From NCBI RefSeq assembly GCF_009674775.1, contig NZ_WKKE01000025.1, positions 1 through 64,000 on the forward strand: DNA of 64,000 nt, in the 5' to 3' direction. The translations under genes were made by a program, and so were the position numbers. Shown piece by piece: positions 7,837-17,460 of the stretch. The notes below the pieces were generated by a model that worked only from the letters and a program-made list of their open reading frames with translations, was not told the DNA's origin and did not search any database. The stretch comes from Flavobacterium sp. LC2016-23 (GTDB lineage: Bacteria > Bacteroidota > Bacteroidia > Flavobacteriales > Flavobacteriaceae). Every line of letters starts with the position of its first letter. Position 1 is the stretch's first letter.

Positions 7837-10800
7837 ATGCTAATAGATGAACAAAATAATATTCGCTTAATTACATTCATTGACACCGAAATTGAGCCAA
7901 CAACAGGTAAAATTCTTGATCTAGGTGCAATTAAGCAAGACGGCAATCATTTTCACAGGTCATCTTTAATGGATTTTACCCAATTTCTGAGAGGAAGCGA
8001 ATATGTCTGCGGACATAACATTTTAAATCATGATCTTAAATATATAGGAAAAACAATTAATGATGCTGGAATTAATCCTTCAAACATAATTGATACTCTA
8101 TATCTGTCTCCGTTACTATTTCCAACTAAGCCTTATCACACTTTATTAAAAGATGATAAGCTTCAGACCGAAGACACAAACAACCCTTTAAACGATTCTA
8201 TAAAAGCGCGAGATTTATTTAATAGCGAAGTTGCCGCTTTCTGGCAAATGGATGAAACACTTAAAGAAATCTTCTGCCTGCTTCTAAGTCCTACAAAAGA
8301 GTTTGGAGCTTTTTTTCAGTTTGTAAATTACAGAGGCTTAAATACTGAAACGGATGCACAGATTAGATTAAAGTTTCGCGACGAAATTTGCCAAGAGTCA
8401 GATTTAACCAAAATAATAGCTGAATATCCAATTGAACTGGCCTATTGCCTGTCATTGGTTAATTCATTTATAACTAACAAGAGTGTTCACTCCATTACAC
8501 CTGCATGGGTTCTTAAAAACTACCCGGAAGTGGAACGTATAATGGTATTGTTAAGGAGTAAACCTTGTATAACAGGTTGTACTTATTGCAATAATGCCCT
8601 TGATATACACAAAGGATTAAAAAATTTCTTTGGTTTCGATTCATACCGAACTTATGGTGGCGAACCGCTTCAAGAAAAAGCCGTTAGGGCTGCTATCAAC
8701 AACAAGTCGGTACTTGCCGTTTTTCCTACGGGTGGCGGAAAATCGATTACATTTCAGGTCCCTGCGCTAATGAGCGCCGAAAACTCAAAAGGATTGACCA
8801 TTGTAATTTCTCCCCTCCAGTCGTTAATGAAAGACCAGGTTGATAACCTCGAAAAGAATGGGATAACTGAAGCTGTTACAATTAACGGACTATTAAACCC
8901 TATCGAAAGGGCAAAATCTATTGAAAGGATTGCAGATGGCTCTGCTTCTATTCTATATATTTCACCTGAATCTCTGCGCTCAAAGACTATCGAAAAATTA
9001 ATTTTAGGCCGGAAAGTTGCACGTTTTGTAATTGATGAAGCACACTGTTTTTCATCATGGGGACAAGATTTTAGGGTTGACTATTTATATATCGGAGATT
9101 TTATAAAATTAATTCAGGAAAAGAAAAACCTTGGAGATAGTATACCCGTGTCTTGCTTTACTGCAACGGCCAAACAAAAGGTAATTGAGGATATACGGGA
9201 TTATTTTCGTGAAAAGTTATCGCTGGATCTTGAGGTATTCACTTCGAAAGCATCAAGGACTAATCTCCAGTATAAGGTTTTTGAAAAGCAAAATGAGGAA
9301 GAAAAGTATTTGACCGCACGGGATTTAATTGAAGAGAAAAGCTGCCCCACAATTATCTATGTTTCCCGAACACGAAAAGCTTATCTCCTTGCTGAAAGGC
9401 TAGCAAAAGATGGGTTTAATGCAAAACCATACCATGGCAAAATGGATAAACAGGAGAAGACCGATAATCAGGATACCTTTTTAAATGGGGAAACACAAAT
9501 TATAGTAGCCACTTCTGCATTTGGTATGGGAGTAGACAAAAAAGACGTGGGCTTGGTCATTCATTATGAAATATCAGATTCACTCGAAAACTATGTACAG
9601 GAAGCAGGACGCGCAGGCAGAGATGAAAATATCTGGGCCGATTGTTTTGTGCTTTTTAATGAAGAAGATCTTAGTAAGCATTTTATCCTCCTAAACCAGA
9701 CCAAACTTTCCATAAGAGAAATCCAGCAGGTGTGGAAAGCGATTAAAGATATTACACGATTCCGATCGAAAGTATCTAATTCAGCGTTGGAAATTGCACG
9801 CAAAGCGGGTTGGGACGATAATGTTGTAGAAATAGAAACGCGTGTAACTACTGCAATAGCAGCTTTGGAAGATGCTGGTTATCTGAAACGCGGACAAAAT
9901 ATGCCCAGGGTGTTTGCTAATAGCATTTTATCTAAAAATGCTCAGGAAGCCATTGATAAAATAAATACTTCAGAAAAATTTAATGAAAAACAAAAAGAGC
10001 ACGGTGTGCGTATTATAAAGAAACTATTTTCAAGTAAAAGCAGAAAGCAAACCAGCAATGAAACTGCCGAATCAAGGGTAGACTACATTAGTGATCATTT
10101 GGGTATAGTAAAAGAAGAAGTTATTAATGTAATTAACCTGCTGCGTGAGGAAAATATCCTGGCAGATGAGAAGGACTTGACTGCATTTATAAAGAAAGCA
10201 GACAATAAAAACCGCTCTCTTAGCATTGTAGATATATACAGCAAAATTGAAAACTTTTTACTTCCTGTTTTTAAAGAAGAAGAAAGAATTTTTCATCTGA
10301 AAGAATTAAATGAACAGGCTGAAAAAAGTGGATTTGAGAACGTAAACACTATCAAACTGAAAACGATAATCAACTTTTGGTGTATTAAGAACTGGATTAA
10401 AAGGAAAAATTTAGAACATTCTAAAAACCATATTGCTGTACTCTGCCTTCAAAGTAAAGAGCAATTAAGAGATAAGCTTGAAAAACGCCATGAACTTGCA
10501 AAGTTTATCGTTGATTTTTTTTATGATAAGACAGTCAAGGATGCTATAAGAGATCAGGTAGATAAAGATGAGATTCTGGTAGAGTTTTCAGTTCACGAAT
10601 TAAAGGAAGCTTATGACAAGAGCCTCAACCTTTTCAAAAAAGAAATAAGCATTGATGATATTGAAGACACCTTGTTTTACCTTTCGCGAATTGAAGCCAT
10701 AAAGATAGAAGGTGGTTTTCTTGTAGTTTATAATCGCTTAACCATTGAGCGAACCGAACAAGATAATAAAAAGCGTTATACTAAAGATGACTATGAAAAG

Positions 10801-12684
10801 CTAAACCAGTTTTACGAAAGTAAAGTCCAGCAAATTCATATCGTGGGCGAATATGCCCAAAGAATGATTACCGATTACAGAAACGCGCTTCAGTTTGTGG
10901 AAGATTATTTTCAGCTGAATTATAGTTCTTTTTTAAATAAGTATTTTAAAGGTAGTAGACAAAATGAGATTAAGCGGAATATTACACCGGCAAAATTCAG
11001 GCAACTGTTTGGAGAACTGTCCCCTACACAATTGAAGATTATTAATGATAATGAAACACGACATATAGTTGTTGCTGCTGGCCCTGGTAGTGGAAAAACA
11101 AAAGTGTTAGTCCATAAACTGGCTTCACTCCTTTTAATGGAAGATGTTAAACATGAGCAGTTGCTAATGTTGACATTTTCAAGGGCTGCGGCTACCGAAT
11201 TTAAAAAGCGTTTACTAAAGCTAATCGGTAACGCTGCAAACTTTATTGAGATCAAGACATTTCATTCTTATTGTTTTGATCTTTTGGGTAAAGTAGGCAC
11301 TTTAGAAAAATCGACGGATATTTTAAATACTACTATTGAAAGGATTAAGAGCGGTGATGTTGAGGCTAATAAAATCACTAAGACTGTTTTAGTTATTGAT
11401 GAGGCCCAGGATATGAATGCGGATGAGTTCGCCCTTATAAATGCATTAATGGAACAAAACGAAGAAATGAGGGTTATTGCTGTAGGAGATGACGACCAAA
11501 ACATTTATGAATTTAGGGGAGCGAGTTCAAAATATCTTGAACAATTTATATATGATAATAACGCTATAAAACATGAGTTAGTTGAAAATTACCGTAGTAA
11601 AAGTAATCTGGTTGCATTTTCGAATCAATTTGTCCAGCAAATTCAACACCGTCTAAAAGAAACACCTATCGTAGCAAATCAAACCGACAACGGAAAAATC
11701 AAAGTTATTAACTATCAAAGCAATAATCTTATTACTCCTATTGTAACTGACATAGAAAATACAGACCTTTCCGGAACCACTTGTGTACTCACAAAAACTA
11801 ACGAGGAAGCCATAAAAGTTACAGGGCTTCTTTTAAAGAATAACATAAAAGCAAAACTAATACAATCTAACGATGGTTTTAGTTTGTATGATCTTGTTGA
11901 AGTTCGGTTTTTACTAAATAAAGTAGATTTAGGAACTGATATTTATACAATCAGTGATGAGGTTTGGGAGAATGCTAAGCACGAGTTAACAAATACCTTT
12001 TATAATAGCAATAAATTAGAGATTTGCCTGAACATTATCAAGGATTTTGAAACCACTAATCCTTACAAGAAGTACAAATCTGATTTAGAAGTTTTAATCC
12101 GGGAATCCAAACTGGAGGATTTCTATAGTGAAAATGGCGAAACAATTTTTGTATCAACAATCCATAAAGCCAAGGGAAAAGAGTTTGATAATTTATTCCT
12201 TTTGCTTGAGAACTTTAATTCGGCTACAGATGAAGCTAAGCGACAATTATACGTAGCAATGACTAGGGCTAAACGCAATTTAAATATCCATCTAAATGAA
12301 AACTTCCTCAATCATTTGATAGCGGAAAATCTTGTACGACTAGACGATTTTGAGCATTATCTGGCACCGGATAAAATTGTAGTACATACAACGTTGAAAG
12401 ATATCTGGCTGGATTATTTTATTAACAAACAAACTTTAATTTCTCAACTCACATGCGGAGATGTATTACACGCTAATGGAGATGAATGCTTAAATTCAAG
12501 TGGCCAATCCGTGTTGAAATTCTCAAAGCTACTCATTAAGAAAATTGAGGAAATGAAGTTAAAACACTATGAATTAAAAAGTGTAAATGTGAATTTCATT
12601 TTATACTGGCTTAAGGAAGGAGCTTCACAAGATATCAAAATAATCCTACCTGAGCTTTATTTTGAAATTATTAGGCATAAGTGA
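7837..12684 (+). CDS. Fused DEDD exonuclease-like / RecQ helicase / UvrD helicase
   Basis: A 1615-aa DNA-processing protein with three enzymatic parts. Residues about 8-130 look like a DEDD-type exonuclease (FIDTEIE, GHNILNHDLKY, SIKARD). Residues about 270-640 are a RecQ-type helicase: FPTGGGKS near 295, DEAHCFSSWGQDFR, FTATA, SAFGMGVDK and QEAGRAGRDE. Residues about 1055-1500 are a UvrD/Rep-type helicase: AAGPGSGKT near 1080, DEAQD, GDDDQNIYEFRG, ENYRSK, STIHKAKGKEF and YVAMTRAK. All ATPase motifs look intact. Such fusions suit processing of forked or broken DNA in repair or phage defence; which one is inference. It is single-gene, with no palindrome downstream. The ATG at 7837 gives the exonuclease motif a natural N terminus. 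Confidence 0.85.
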   Translation: MLIDEQNNIRLITFIDTEIEPTTGKILDLGAIKQDGNHFHRSSLMDFTQFLRGSEYVCGHNILNHDLKYIGKTINDAGINPSNIIDTLYLSPLLFPTKPYHTLLKDDKLQTEDTNNPLNDSIKARDLFNSEVAAFWQMDETLKEIFCLLLSPTKEFGAFFQFVNYRGLNTETDAQIRLKFRDEICQESDLTKIIAEYPIELAYCLSLVNSFITNKSVHSITPAWVLKNYPEVERIMVLLRSKPCITGCTYCNNALDIHKGLKNFFGFDSYRTYGGEPLQEKAVRAAINNKSVLAVFPTGGGKSITFQVPALMSAENSKGLTIVISPLQSLMKDQVDNLEKNGITEAVTINGLLNPIERAKSIERIADGSASILYISPESLRSKTIEKLILGRKVARFVIDEAHCFSSWGQDFRVDYLYIGDFIKLIQEKKNLGDSIPVSCFTATAKQKVIEDIRDYFREKLSLDLEVFTSKASRTNLQYKVFEKQNEEEKYLTARDLIEEKSCPTIIYVSRTRKAYLLAERLAKDGFNAKPYHGKMDKQEKTDNQDTFLNGETQIIVATSAFGMGVDKKDVGLVIHYEISDSLENYVQEAGRAGRDENIWADCFVLFNEEDLSKHFILLNQTKLSIREIQQVWKAIKDITRFRSKVSNSALEIARKAGWDDNVVEIETRVTTAIAALEDAGYLKRGQNMPRVFANSILSKNAQEAIDKINTSEKFNEKQKEHGVRIIKKLFSSKSRKQTSNETAESRVDYISDHLGIVKEEVINVINLLREENILADEKDLTAFIKKADNKNRSLSIVDIYSKIENFLLPVFKEEERIFHLKELNEQAEKSGFENVNTIKLKTIINFWCIKNWIKRKNLEHSKNHIAVLCLQSKEQLRDKLEKRHELAKFIVDFFYDKTVKDAIRDQVDKDEILVEFSVHELKEAYDKSLNLFKKEISIDDIEDTLFYLSRIEAIKIEGGFLVVYNRLTIERTEQDNKKRYTKDDYEKLNQFYESKVQQIHIVGEYAQRMITDYRNALQFVEDYFQLNYSSFLNKYFKGSRQNEIKRNITPAKFRQLFGELSPTQLKIINDNETRHIVVAAGPGSGKTKVLVHKLASLLLMEDVKHEQLLMLTFSRAAATEFKKRLLKLIGNAANFIEIKTFHSYCFDLLGKVGTLEKSTDILNTTIERIKSGDVEANKITKTVLVIDEAQDMNADEFALINALMEQNEEMRVIAVGDDDQNIYEFRGASSKYLEQFIYDNNAIKHELVENYRSKSNLVAFSNQFVQQIQHRLKETPIVANQTDNGKIKVINYQSNNLITPIVTDIENTDLSGTTCVLTKTNEEAIKVTGLLLKNNIKAKLIQSNDGFSLYDLVEVRFLLNKVDLGTDIYTISDEVWENAKHELTNTFYNSNKLEICLNIIKDFETTNPYKKYKSDLEVLIRESKLEDFYSENGETIFVSTIHKAKGKEFDNLFLLLENFNSATDEAKRQLYVAMTRAKRNLNIHLNENFLNHLIAENLVRLDDFEHYLAPDKIVVHTTLKDIWLDYFINKQTLISQLTCGDVLHANGDECLNSSGQSVLKFSKLLIKKIEEMKLKHYELKSVNVNFILYWLKEGASQDIKIILPELYFEIIRHK

Positions 12685-12860
12685 ACTATATCGTTATTGA
12701 TTAATAATGCTCATTATTCCAAATAACAAACATAATTTTACTTATTAGCCGAGCCAAATTAAGAGCTATGATATCCCGAAATGTACAATATTTTTTTTAA
12801 ACAGTTCGACATTCGTCTTTACTTTAGATACAAACTTCGCAGAGCTATATTTTTATTTTT

Positions 12861-13538
12861 CTAAGGTATAATTATTTTACGTTTAATTTTACGTTCAATT
12901 TCGGGTAACACTTTGTCATTCAAAAGGTTATTCATACTTTCTTCAATATTTGGAAAATTTGGAGGACTAAGTATATTTTTCTTTTTAATATTGCTAATAT
13001 TCCCAACATTAAAACTTGAAACGACCTCATTTGTTTCTAAATTGATAAAAGCATTATTTAAAAATATATTTGTTCTTTTATCTCCATTAAAAACTCCTGC
13101 TTTTTCAAATTCTATTCCGAATTGGCCATCAACAATAAACAAATAGTCCAAATTGTATTTCGTTTTTGTTTTTTTTAAATCGTCGCTTACATATTCTGGT
13201 TTTGTCCAAACGAACATTGGGGAATTTGCCTGACTGATTGTATCTTTTATTTGAATAATTTCAACATTAAATGAAGCTAAATTTTTTAAATATGCGGTAA
13301 TTATTCTTTCCGTTGGGTTTCCTTTTCCTGTCTCTAAAAACTTATAAGCACTATAAAACATATCCTTTTTGTCTACGTTTGATCTTTCAATCGTATTAGA
13401 CATTGCTTGTCTCGTTATTCTGTACGGCCCATTTAGATTAAAAATTAAACCCATTTTTTTCTTTTCAAAATTTTGCGAATAGCCAAAATTAAAAAGCGCA
13501 ACGACACTTACAAAAAGAAAGATTTTTTTTATTTTCAT
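12861..13538 (-). CDS. Secreted hypothetical protein
   Basis: A 225-aa protein with a clear Sec signal peptide (lysine-rich start, hydrophobic core, cleavage after FGYSQ). The rest is soluble and rich in Asn, Lys and Ile. There is no recognised catalytic motif. The phrase YLFIVDGQFGIEFE and the alternating hydrophobic pattern suggest a beta-rich periplasmic fold. No attC-like site follows it, although it lies in the accessory zone. Function not assigned. Confidence 0.5.
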   Translation of the reverse strand: MKIKKIFLFVSVVALFNFGYSQNFEKKKMGLIFNLNGPYRITRQAMSNTIERSNVDKKDMFYSAYKFLETGKGNPTERIITAYLKNLASFNVEIIQIKDTISQANSPMFVWTKPEYVSDDLKKTKTKYNLDYLFIVDGQFGIEFEKAGVFNGDKRTNIFLNNAFINLETNEVVSSFNVGNISNIKKKNILSPPNFPNIEESMNNLLNDKVLPEIERKIKRKIIIP

Positions 13539-13882
13539 TTTTTATTGAATTAATATTGAATTGAAGTTTATTAGTAATTATTTGTGAACCTTCTGGTTTC
13601 TAAAAATGAGTATCTTCCGGAGAAACCTAAAAGAAATGCCATCCACTTTTTTTATAGGGCTCAAATATAATAAACTTAGGATTAATAGCTATTGAAGACG
13701 AGTATAAGAAATATTATTACTACAATTTAGAACCTTTTTTTAATTGAGATAAGAATTTATTTCTGGTTACTAACACAATACTTCATAGAAATCTGAGGCT
13801 TTTTTTTTCTTTGTCAAAAATTAATTGTCTTCACAAGCGAGATGAGCGCACTAGTTGAGCAAAAGCGATGTCAGGAAGTATT
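13539..13882. other. Gene-free stretch with terminator scar
   Basis: It contains GGTTACTAACACAATACTTC and AGAAATCTGAGGCTTTTTTT (13765-13806), a decayed version of the tRNA-linked terminator seen at 16381 and 24681. This is followed by TTCACAAGCGAGATGAGCGC, which resembles the sequence at 24883-24902. No gene is visible. Confidence 0.4.
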
Positions 13883-14495
13883 TTATTTCCCTATTTGATA
13901 TTCACTATATAATTCAACAATCTTTGGATTTTCTGAAGAATAGATGATTTTGATTGAATCACCCTCATTGATTGATTTATTTTTGTCAAACATTTTTTTT
14001 GTAAGAAGAGTTGAGTTGCTTTTACCATTGTTGTATTCTATGCTCGAGTATTCATTTTTTTTTCACATCAAGGGTTATACGAACAATTCTGGCACTTTCT
14101 ATTACCCCATACTTTTCAAGTTGATATTTTTTTATGAAATTCATTATGAAAATGAAAGTAAAAATCGACAGAAAGAAGAGACCGAAATTTATAATCCAGA
14201 TGCTTTTTTTAATTTTTTTCGCATCATCTCCAAAATTGTCCACATAATCATCTGTCGTTGCCAAAGAAAAAGGTGAAACAAAATTATTTTTATGCTTGAG
14301 AAAAATTAACTGACTAATCATAATTCCTATAAATATAATTCCCAGCCAACATAGTCCAAAACAAAATAATATAAAAAATATAGGAACAGGACTTGCAGAT
14401 TCTCTTAACCACCAATTTTGAAAAGCTAAATAAAACCCTGTGCTATTTAGAATTATATAAATAGTGAAATATTTCAATTTTGTTATTAAACTCAT
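13883..14495 (-). pseudogene. Frameshifted membrane protein (poly-A tract slip)
   Basis: The open frame from 14495 ends at 14052 after 147 codons, directly behind nine A residues (T at 14055-14063). One frame over, translation continues as NEYSSIEYNNGK and on to IVELYSEYQIGK, ending at 13883. Removing one base from the A-run gives a 203-aa protein. The N-terminal part has three membrane segments, and the restored C terminus (variable loop, then SINEGDSIKIIYSSENP) resembles the extracytoplasmic domain of DUF3592-type proteins. It is either a real frameshift mutation, a phase-variable gene or a base-calling error in the homopolymer. Confidence 0.7.
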
Positions 14496-14527
14496 TTAGT
14501 TTTATTTAAGCGGTTTCAAATTTATTT

Positions 14528-14562
14528 CTGACAACGTTCTGGAACTACAAAGGGTTCATTGC
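14528..14562 (-). repeat. attC-like palindrome, copy 5 (truncated half site)
   Basis: ACAACGTTCTGGAACTACAA, then AGGGTTCATTGC, matches only the left arm of the family. The middle and right arm are gone, and the stop of the 14563 gene follows at once. It is a deleted remnant that could no longer fold as a full site. Confidence 0.55.
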
Positions 14563-15210
14563 TTATATTTTTTGTCCTCCCGATTTAATTTGTATAAAGT
14601 CTTCATATTTCGTAAAATACTCTAGTCCTAAAACTAATAGTATCGCGCTTGCATTATATACTTTCTGCATTATGACTGCCAAACCCAAATAACCAAACCC
14701 AAACAGGAAAAAGAAACCGTAGAATGTCAATAAGCAAATAATACAGCAAAATTTAAGCAAATGAAGTTTTGATTTTAGGACAAATACAGTAATGGTAAAT
14801 AAACCAACCAAGGTTAAAACGATTGATATTGTTCCCAGATCATGCAAGGGTGTTGCAATTAAGAAAATAAATAGTATGTTAGTCACCCCTATAAATTTTA
14901 AAATCGTAGCCCACGATCCCGCAGCTAGTTTTTTTGACATATTGATGAAAAAAATTCCATAACCAACCGAATGGAATGCCATTCCGATAATTGCCCAAAT
15001 TCTGCCGGGGTTTTCTGAACCATTTATAGCTTTTGCTGCAAACAAATTGCTTAGGAAATTTTTTGACCACTGAAACCCTATCGAATTTTTGTCAAGCAAT
15101 GAACCACCCGGATAAAATAAGGTCGCGATTACTATGAAAATCACAGAAAGGACCAAACATATCAAAACCGAATATTTCTTAATCATTTGCTTCATTATTA
15201 AACTTTCCAT
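14563..15210 (-). CDS. Multi-pass membrane protein, DUF998-like
   Basis: Up to 215 aa with about six hydrophobic segments. The sequence FYPGGSLLDKNSIGFQW and SKNFLSNLFAAKAIN, followed by GMAFHSVGYGIFF, fits the DUF998 family of small integral membrane proteins. The true start may be the internal methionine at codon 6 or 9 (MKQMIKKYS), which gives a cleaner first helix. No enzymatic motif is visible. It lies 3' of the cassette palindrome copy 6 and 5' of the truncated copy 5, so it is probably a cassette gene whose own site is damaged. Confidence 0.6.
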   Translation of the reverse strand: MESLIMKQMIKKYSVLICLVLSVIFIVIATLFYPGGSLLDKNSIGFQWSKNFLSNLFAAKAINGSENPGRIWAIIGMAFHSVGYGIFFINMSKKLAAGSWATILKFIGVTNILFIFLIATPLHDLGTISIVLTLVGLFTITVFVLKSKLHLLKFCCIICLLTFYGFFFLFGFGYLGLAVIMQKVYNASAILLVLGLEYFTKYEDFIQIKSGGQKI

Positions 15211-15261
15211 TTTTCGACTAAGTAACGTGTTGTTTGTATCTAGTTAGTTTACAATGACCGC

Positions 15262-15386
15262 TAACCCTCTGGCACTATAGCGAGTTTGGAACTAAATTAA
15301 GCTCTTTCTATTAGTACAATTATCCAAAATATAAAACAAACTTCCCATTAAGCCGATTGTCAAAATCCGTTGTAGTAGTAGTTGCG
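15262..15386 (-). repeat. attC-like palindrome, copy 6
   Basis: It follows the stop of the 15398 lipoprotein gene. The arms are GGCACTATAGCGAGTTTGGA and AAAATCCGTTGTAGTAG. The middle has ACTAAATTAAGC and AACTTCCCATTAAGCCGATTG. It is a well-kept member of the family. Confidence 0.65.
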
Positions 15387-15397
15387 CGATCGCTTTC

Positions 15398-15922
15398 TTA
15401 TTTCTTTTCGAGTTCTTTCAAAAAGTTGTAAGTTGCATCTTTTAATGATTTTTTTAAATTATTCATTTCATTACCTCCTCCGCTTTTACGAATTCCAGTT
15501 GTTTTTATTTCACTATCGTTATTGACATTTTTGTAAATTACTCCGGTTTTTAGTGTAGCAACAGAAAAACCAAAATGCCATTGTATTTCTGAAATATTAA
15601 TGTCAATTAGTAATGCTTTTTCATCCTCTATTTCACCGGAATTTTTAATAAATTTTAATTTTAAAGTTGTTTCAGAAGCCAGTTCATTAATTGATAAACG
15701 AAAAGCTTCTTCTACATTGGGTTGAATTATTCCTCCCCCAATTGTGCCTACCATCCCGCTAAAAGTTATTAACTTTTGACTTCTTGGGTTTATCTTGAAA
15801 TAAATTGTTTTGTCTCCATAAAAAACTTTATCCAAAGGTTTATTTGTATAATCGCTGGATGAACCACAACTAAAAAAGAGAAAGGATATTAAAAGTGTAA
15901 AAAAAAGTATTTGTTTTTTCAT
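15398..15922 (-). CDS. Hypothetical lipoprotein
   Basis: A 174-aa protein with a lipoprotein signal: hydrophobic run, then FFSCGSSS, with the cysteine at about position 19. The mature part is soluble and has a glycine patch (GMVGTIGGGI). The second half could be a small beta-rich domain. No family is recognised. It is followed by attC-like copy 6, so it is a cassette-type gene. Confidence 0.55.
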   Translation of the reverse strand: MKKQILFFTLLISFLFFSCGSSSDYTNKPLDKVFYGDKTIYFKINPRSQKLITFSGMVGTIGGGIIQPNVEEAFRLSINELASETTLKLKFIKNSGEIEDEKALLIDINISEIQWHFGFSVATLKTGVIYKNVNNDSEIKTTGIRKSGGGNEMNNLKKSLKDATYNFLKELEKK

Positions 15923-16260
15923 AATTATGCTTGTTTATCTTGTCTTAAAATTAGGTTTACACAAAATTGTAAAAATATGGAAAGATATTCAAAAACATCA
16001 TCTTCAAAATGCCAATTTAAGTACAATCAAGAATTTAAACGATTTGTTTGTCATGATTTTTTATCCGCGTTGAAATCTCCTGACTTCGTACCCTCTCCAA
16101 TATTCTATTTTGATTGTTACTAATTTTTTCAGACTCCTCCTTGTAGATTCTATTTATTGGTGGGAAGTCAGGAGACATTCGCCAGCTTTCCATAAGGACG
16201 CTTAGAAAAGCTAAGGACAACGATATTTTCAGAATCACTAAAAAAAAGTAAAAGTTTTTT
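15923..16260. other. Gene-poor stretch before tRNA-Glu
   Basis: A 67-codon minus-strand frame at 16035-16238 is open, but its composition is ordinary, it has no leader or known motif, and it could be chance or a gene fragment. Nothing else is supported here. Confidence 0.3.
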
Positions 16261-16290
16261 TTGTGTATTTTAAAAATAGTTGCATTTTTG
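16261..16290 (+). promoter_or_regulatory. Promoter of tRNA-Glu
   Basis: TTG at 16261-16263, 19 bases, then CATTTTTG at 16283-16290. This is one base off the Bacteroidota consensus TTG-N19-TAnnTTTG, and transcription would start about 10-15 bases before the tRNA. Confidence 0.6.
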
Positions 16291-16309
16291 CACCCGCATT
16301 AGAAAAACA

Positions 16310-16381
16310 GGCCCGTTCGTCTATCGGTTAGGACGCATGGTTTTCATCCATGTAAGAGCGGTTCGATTCCGCTACGGGCTA
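16310..16381 (+). tRNA. tRNA-Glu (UUC)
   Basis: A complete cloverleaf. The acceptor stem is GGCCCGT/ACGGGCT, the anticodon stem CATGG/CCATG encloses the loop TTTTCAT with anticodon TTC, and the T arm is GCGGTTCGATTCCGC. The CCA end is not encoded. It is preceded by a matching promoter and followed by its own terminator. Confidence 0.95.
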
Positions 16382-16388
16382 CTAAGAC

Positions 16389-16418
16389 AAAGCTTCAGAG
16401 AAATCTGAAGCTTTTTTG
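16389..16418 (+). terminator. tRNA-Glu terminator
   Basis: AAGCTTCAG and CTGAAGCTT form a perfect stem with an AGAAAT loop, followed by a T-run. The same stem follows tRNA-fMet and appears in degraded form at 4100, 7590, 13780 and 30155. Confidence 0.8.
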
Positions 16419-16488
16419 TTTTGGACTACTTTGAAACAACTTTGGGTTCACGAGCGATATACTAAAACCATCAGCAGTGTTTTACAGG

Positions 16489-17211
16489 TTATGGTCTTCC
16501 CATTAATTTTCTCCCTTTTTCTTTAATTTCTTCCGCGGTTTTACCATCCCCGTCCCCGCTGTGAATAAAGTAATACACTTTTAGCCTTCTGCTTTCTATA
16601 CCAACATAACGGGTAACTGTTTTTGTAGTATCATAAGAACTGCTTTGCCTTGTGGCAACTGGGATTTCAAGTGCCTGAGCCAGTGCAAGCGAAATTTCCA
16701 TTTTTTTATCATTACCCCTGTAATCAGCAAAGATAGCGGCACTCTCTTTGCCATTATCCAGATTAATAACAAATGCCATATCACAATTTTTTATACCCCT
16801 TGCTTTCCAGGCCGGGCTTAAGGTGATATACGGTATGGTCTCTGCATCTGCATATTTTGTATAGCTGCTGTCGGGCTGGTTCCTGTTGTAAGGGGTCGTT
16901 TGAGACACATAGTATCCGTCAGGCTGAATGTAACCCTGGTACATATTGGTTTGTCCAATGCGTTTTTTGGCTATTCCATAGCCCCTGCTCTTTTTAAATT
17001 TATTCTGAACGGCTTCCTCCTTGGTGATGCCCCCGTTTAAATTGTATAATAAGCCTTCATTATTGGGATGGTAAGCATGTCTTGCACCATCCAGATTGAG
17101 GGCCAGCTTTTTTGTCTGAAAGGTATGGGTGGTGTCAATTGCCCCGGATTGTGCCAATGTCAGGTTTAGCGATATCAGGGTGAATAAGGCTAAAAAGATA
17201 TTTTTTTTCAT
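16489..17211 (-). CDS. Secreted GH75 chitosanase-like protein
   Basis: A 240-aa protein with a Sec signal peptide (cleavage after TLAQS). The mature part has the layout I associate with glycoside hydrolase family 75: LNLDGARHAYHP, GYYVSQTTPYN, ADAETIPYITLSP, MAFVINLDNGKESAAIFADY and a late MEISLALAQALEI. An acidic pair near DAE and AIFADY would be the catalytic candidates. The family hydrolyses chitosan. The assignment rests on remembered motif order, so an export-only protein with the same fold and another substrate is possible. It has no cassette palindrome. Confidence 0.5.
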   Translation of the reverse strand: MKKNIFLALFTLISLNLTLAQSGAIDTTHTFQTKKLALNLDGARHAYHPNNEGLLYNLNGGITKEEAVQNKFKKSRGYGIAKKRIGQTNMYQGYIQPDGYYVSQTTPYNRNQPDSSYTKYADAETIPYITLSPAWKARGIKNCDMAFVINLDNGKESAAIFADYRGNDKKMEISLALAQALEIPVATRQSSSYDTTKTVTRYVGIESRRLKVYYFIHSGDGDGKTAEEIKEKGRKLMGRP

Positions 17212-17460
17212 GTTCTTAAAATTTAAGTTTTTATTTTCGATAGCTATTCGTCTGACCTGTTTGGCCAGTCAATCAATTCTTACTGCCGGAAAAAGCCCGG
17301 CAAGGTAGTATAGGCAAATAAAAAATATATTTCAGTATATAGAAAAATCGTAAAATTATAAGCAGGGAGGATGAAACAGTATAAAGATAAATATTTCACA
17401 AACCACCAAAACAAGTACAAACACCTGATTTACTAACACTTAACAATAAAAAATAAAAAT

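Noticed and set aside
16035-16238. 67-codon minus-strand frame upstream of tRNA-Glu
   Set aside because: No motif, leader or clear coding bias; it may be chance, so it is mentioned only within the intergenic entry.
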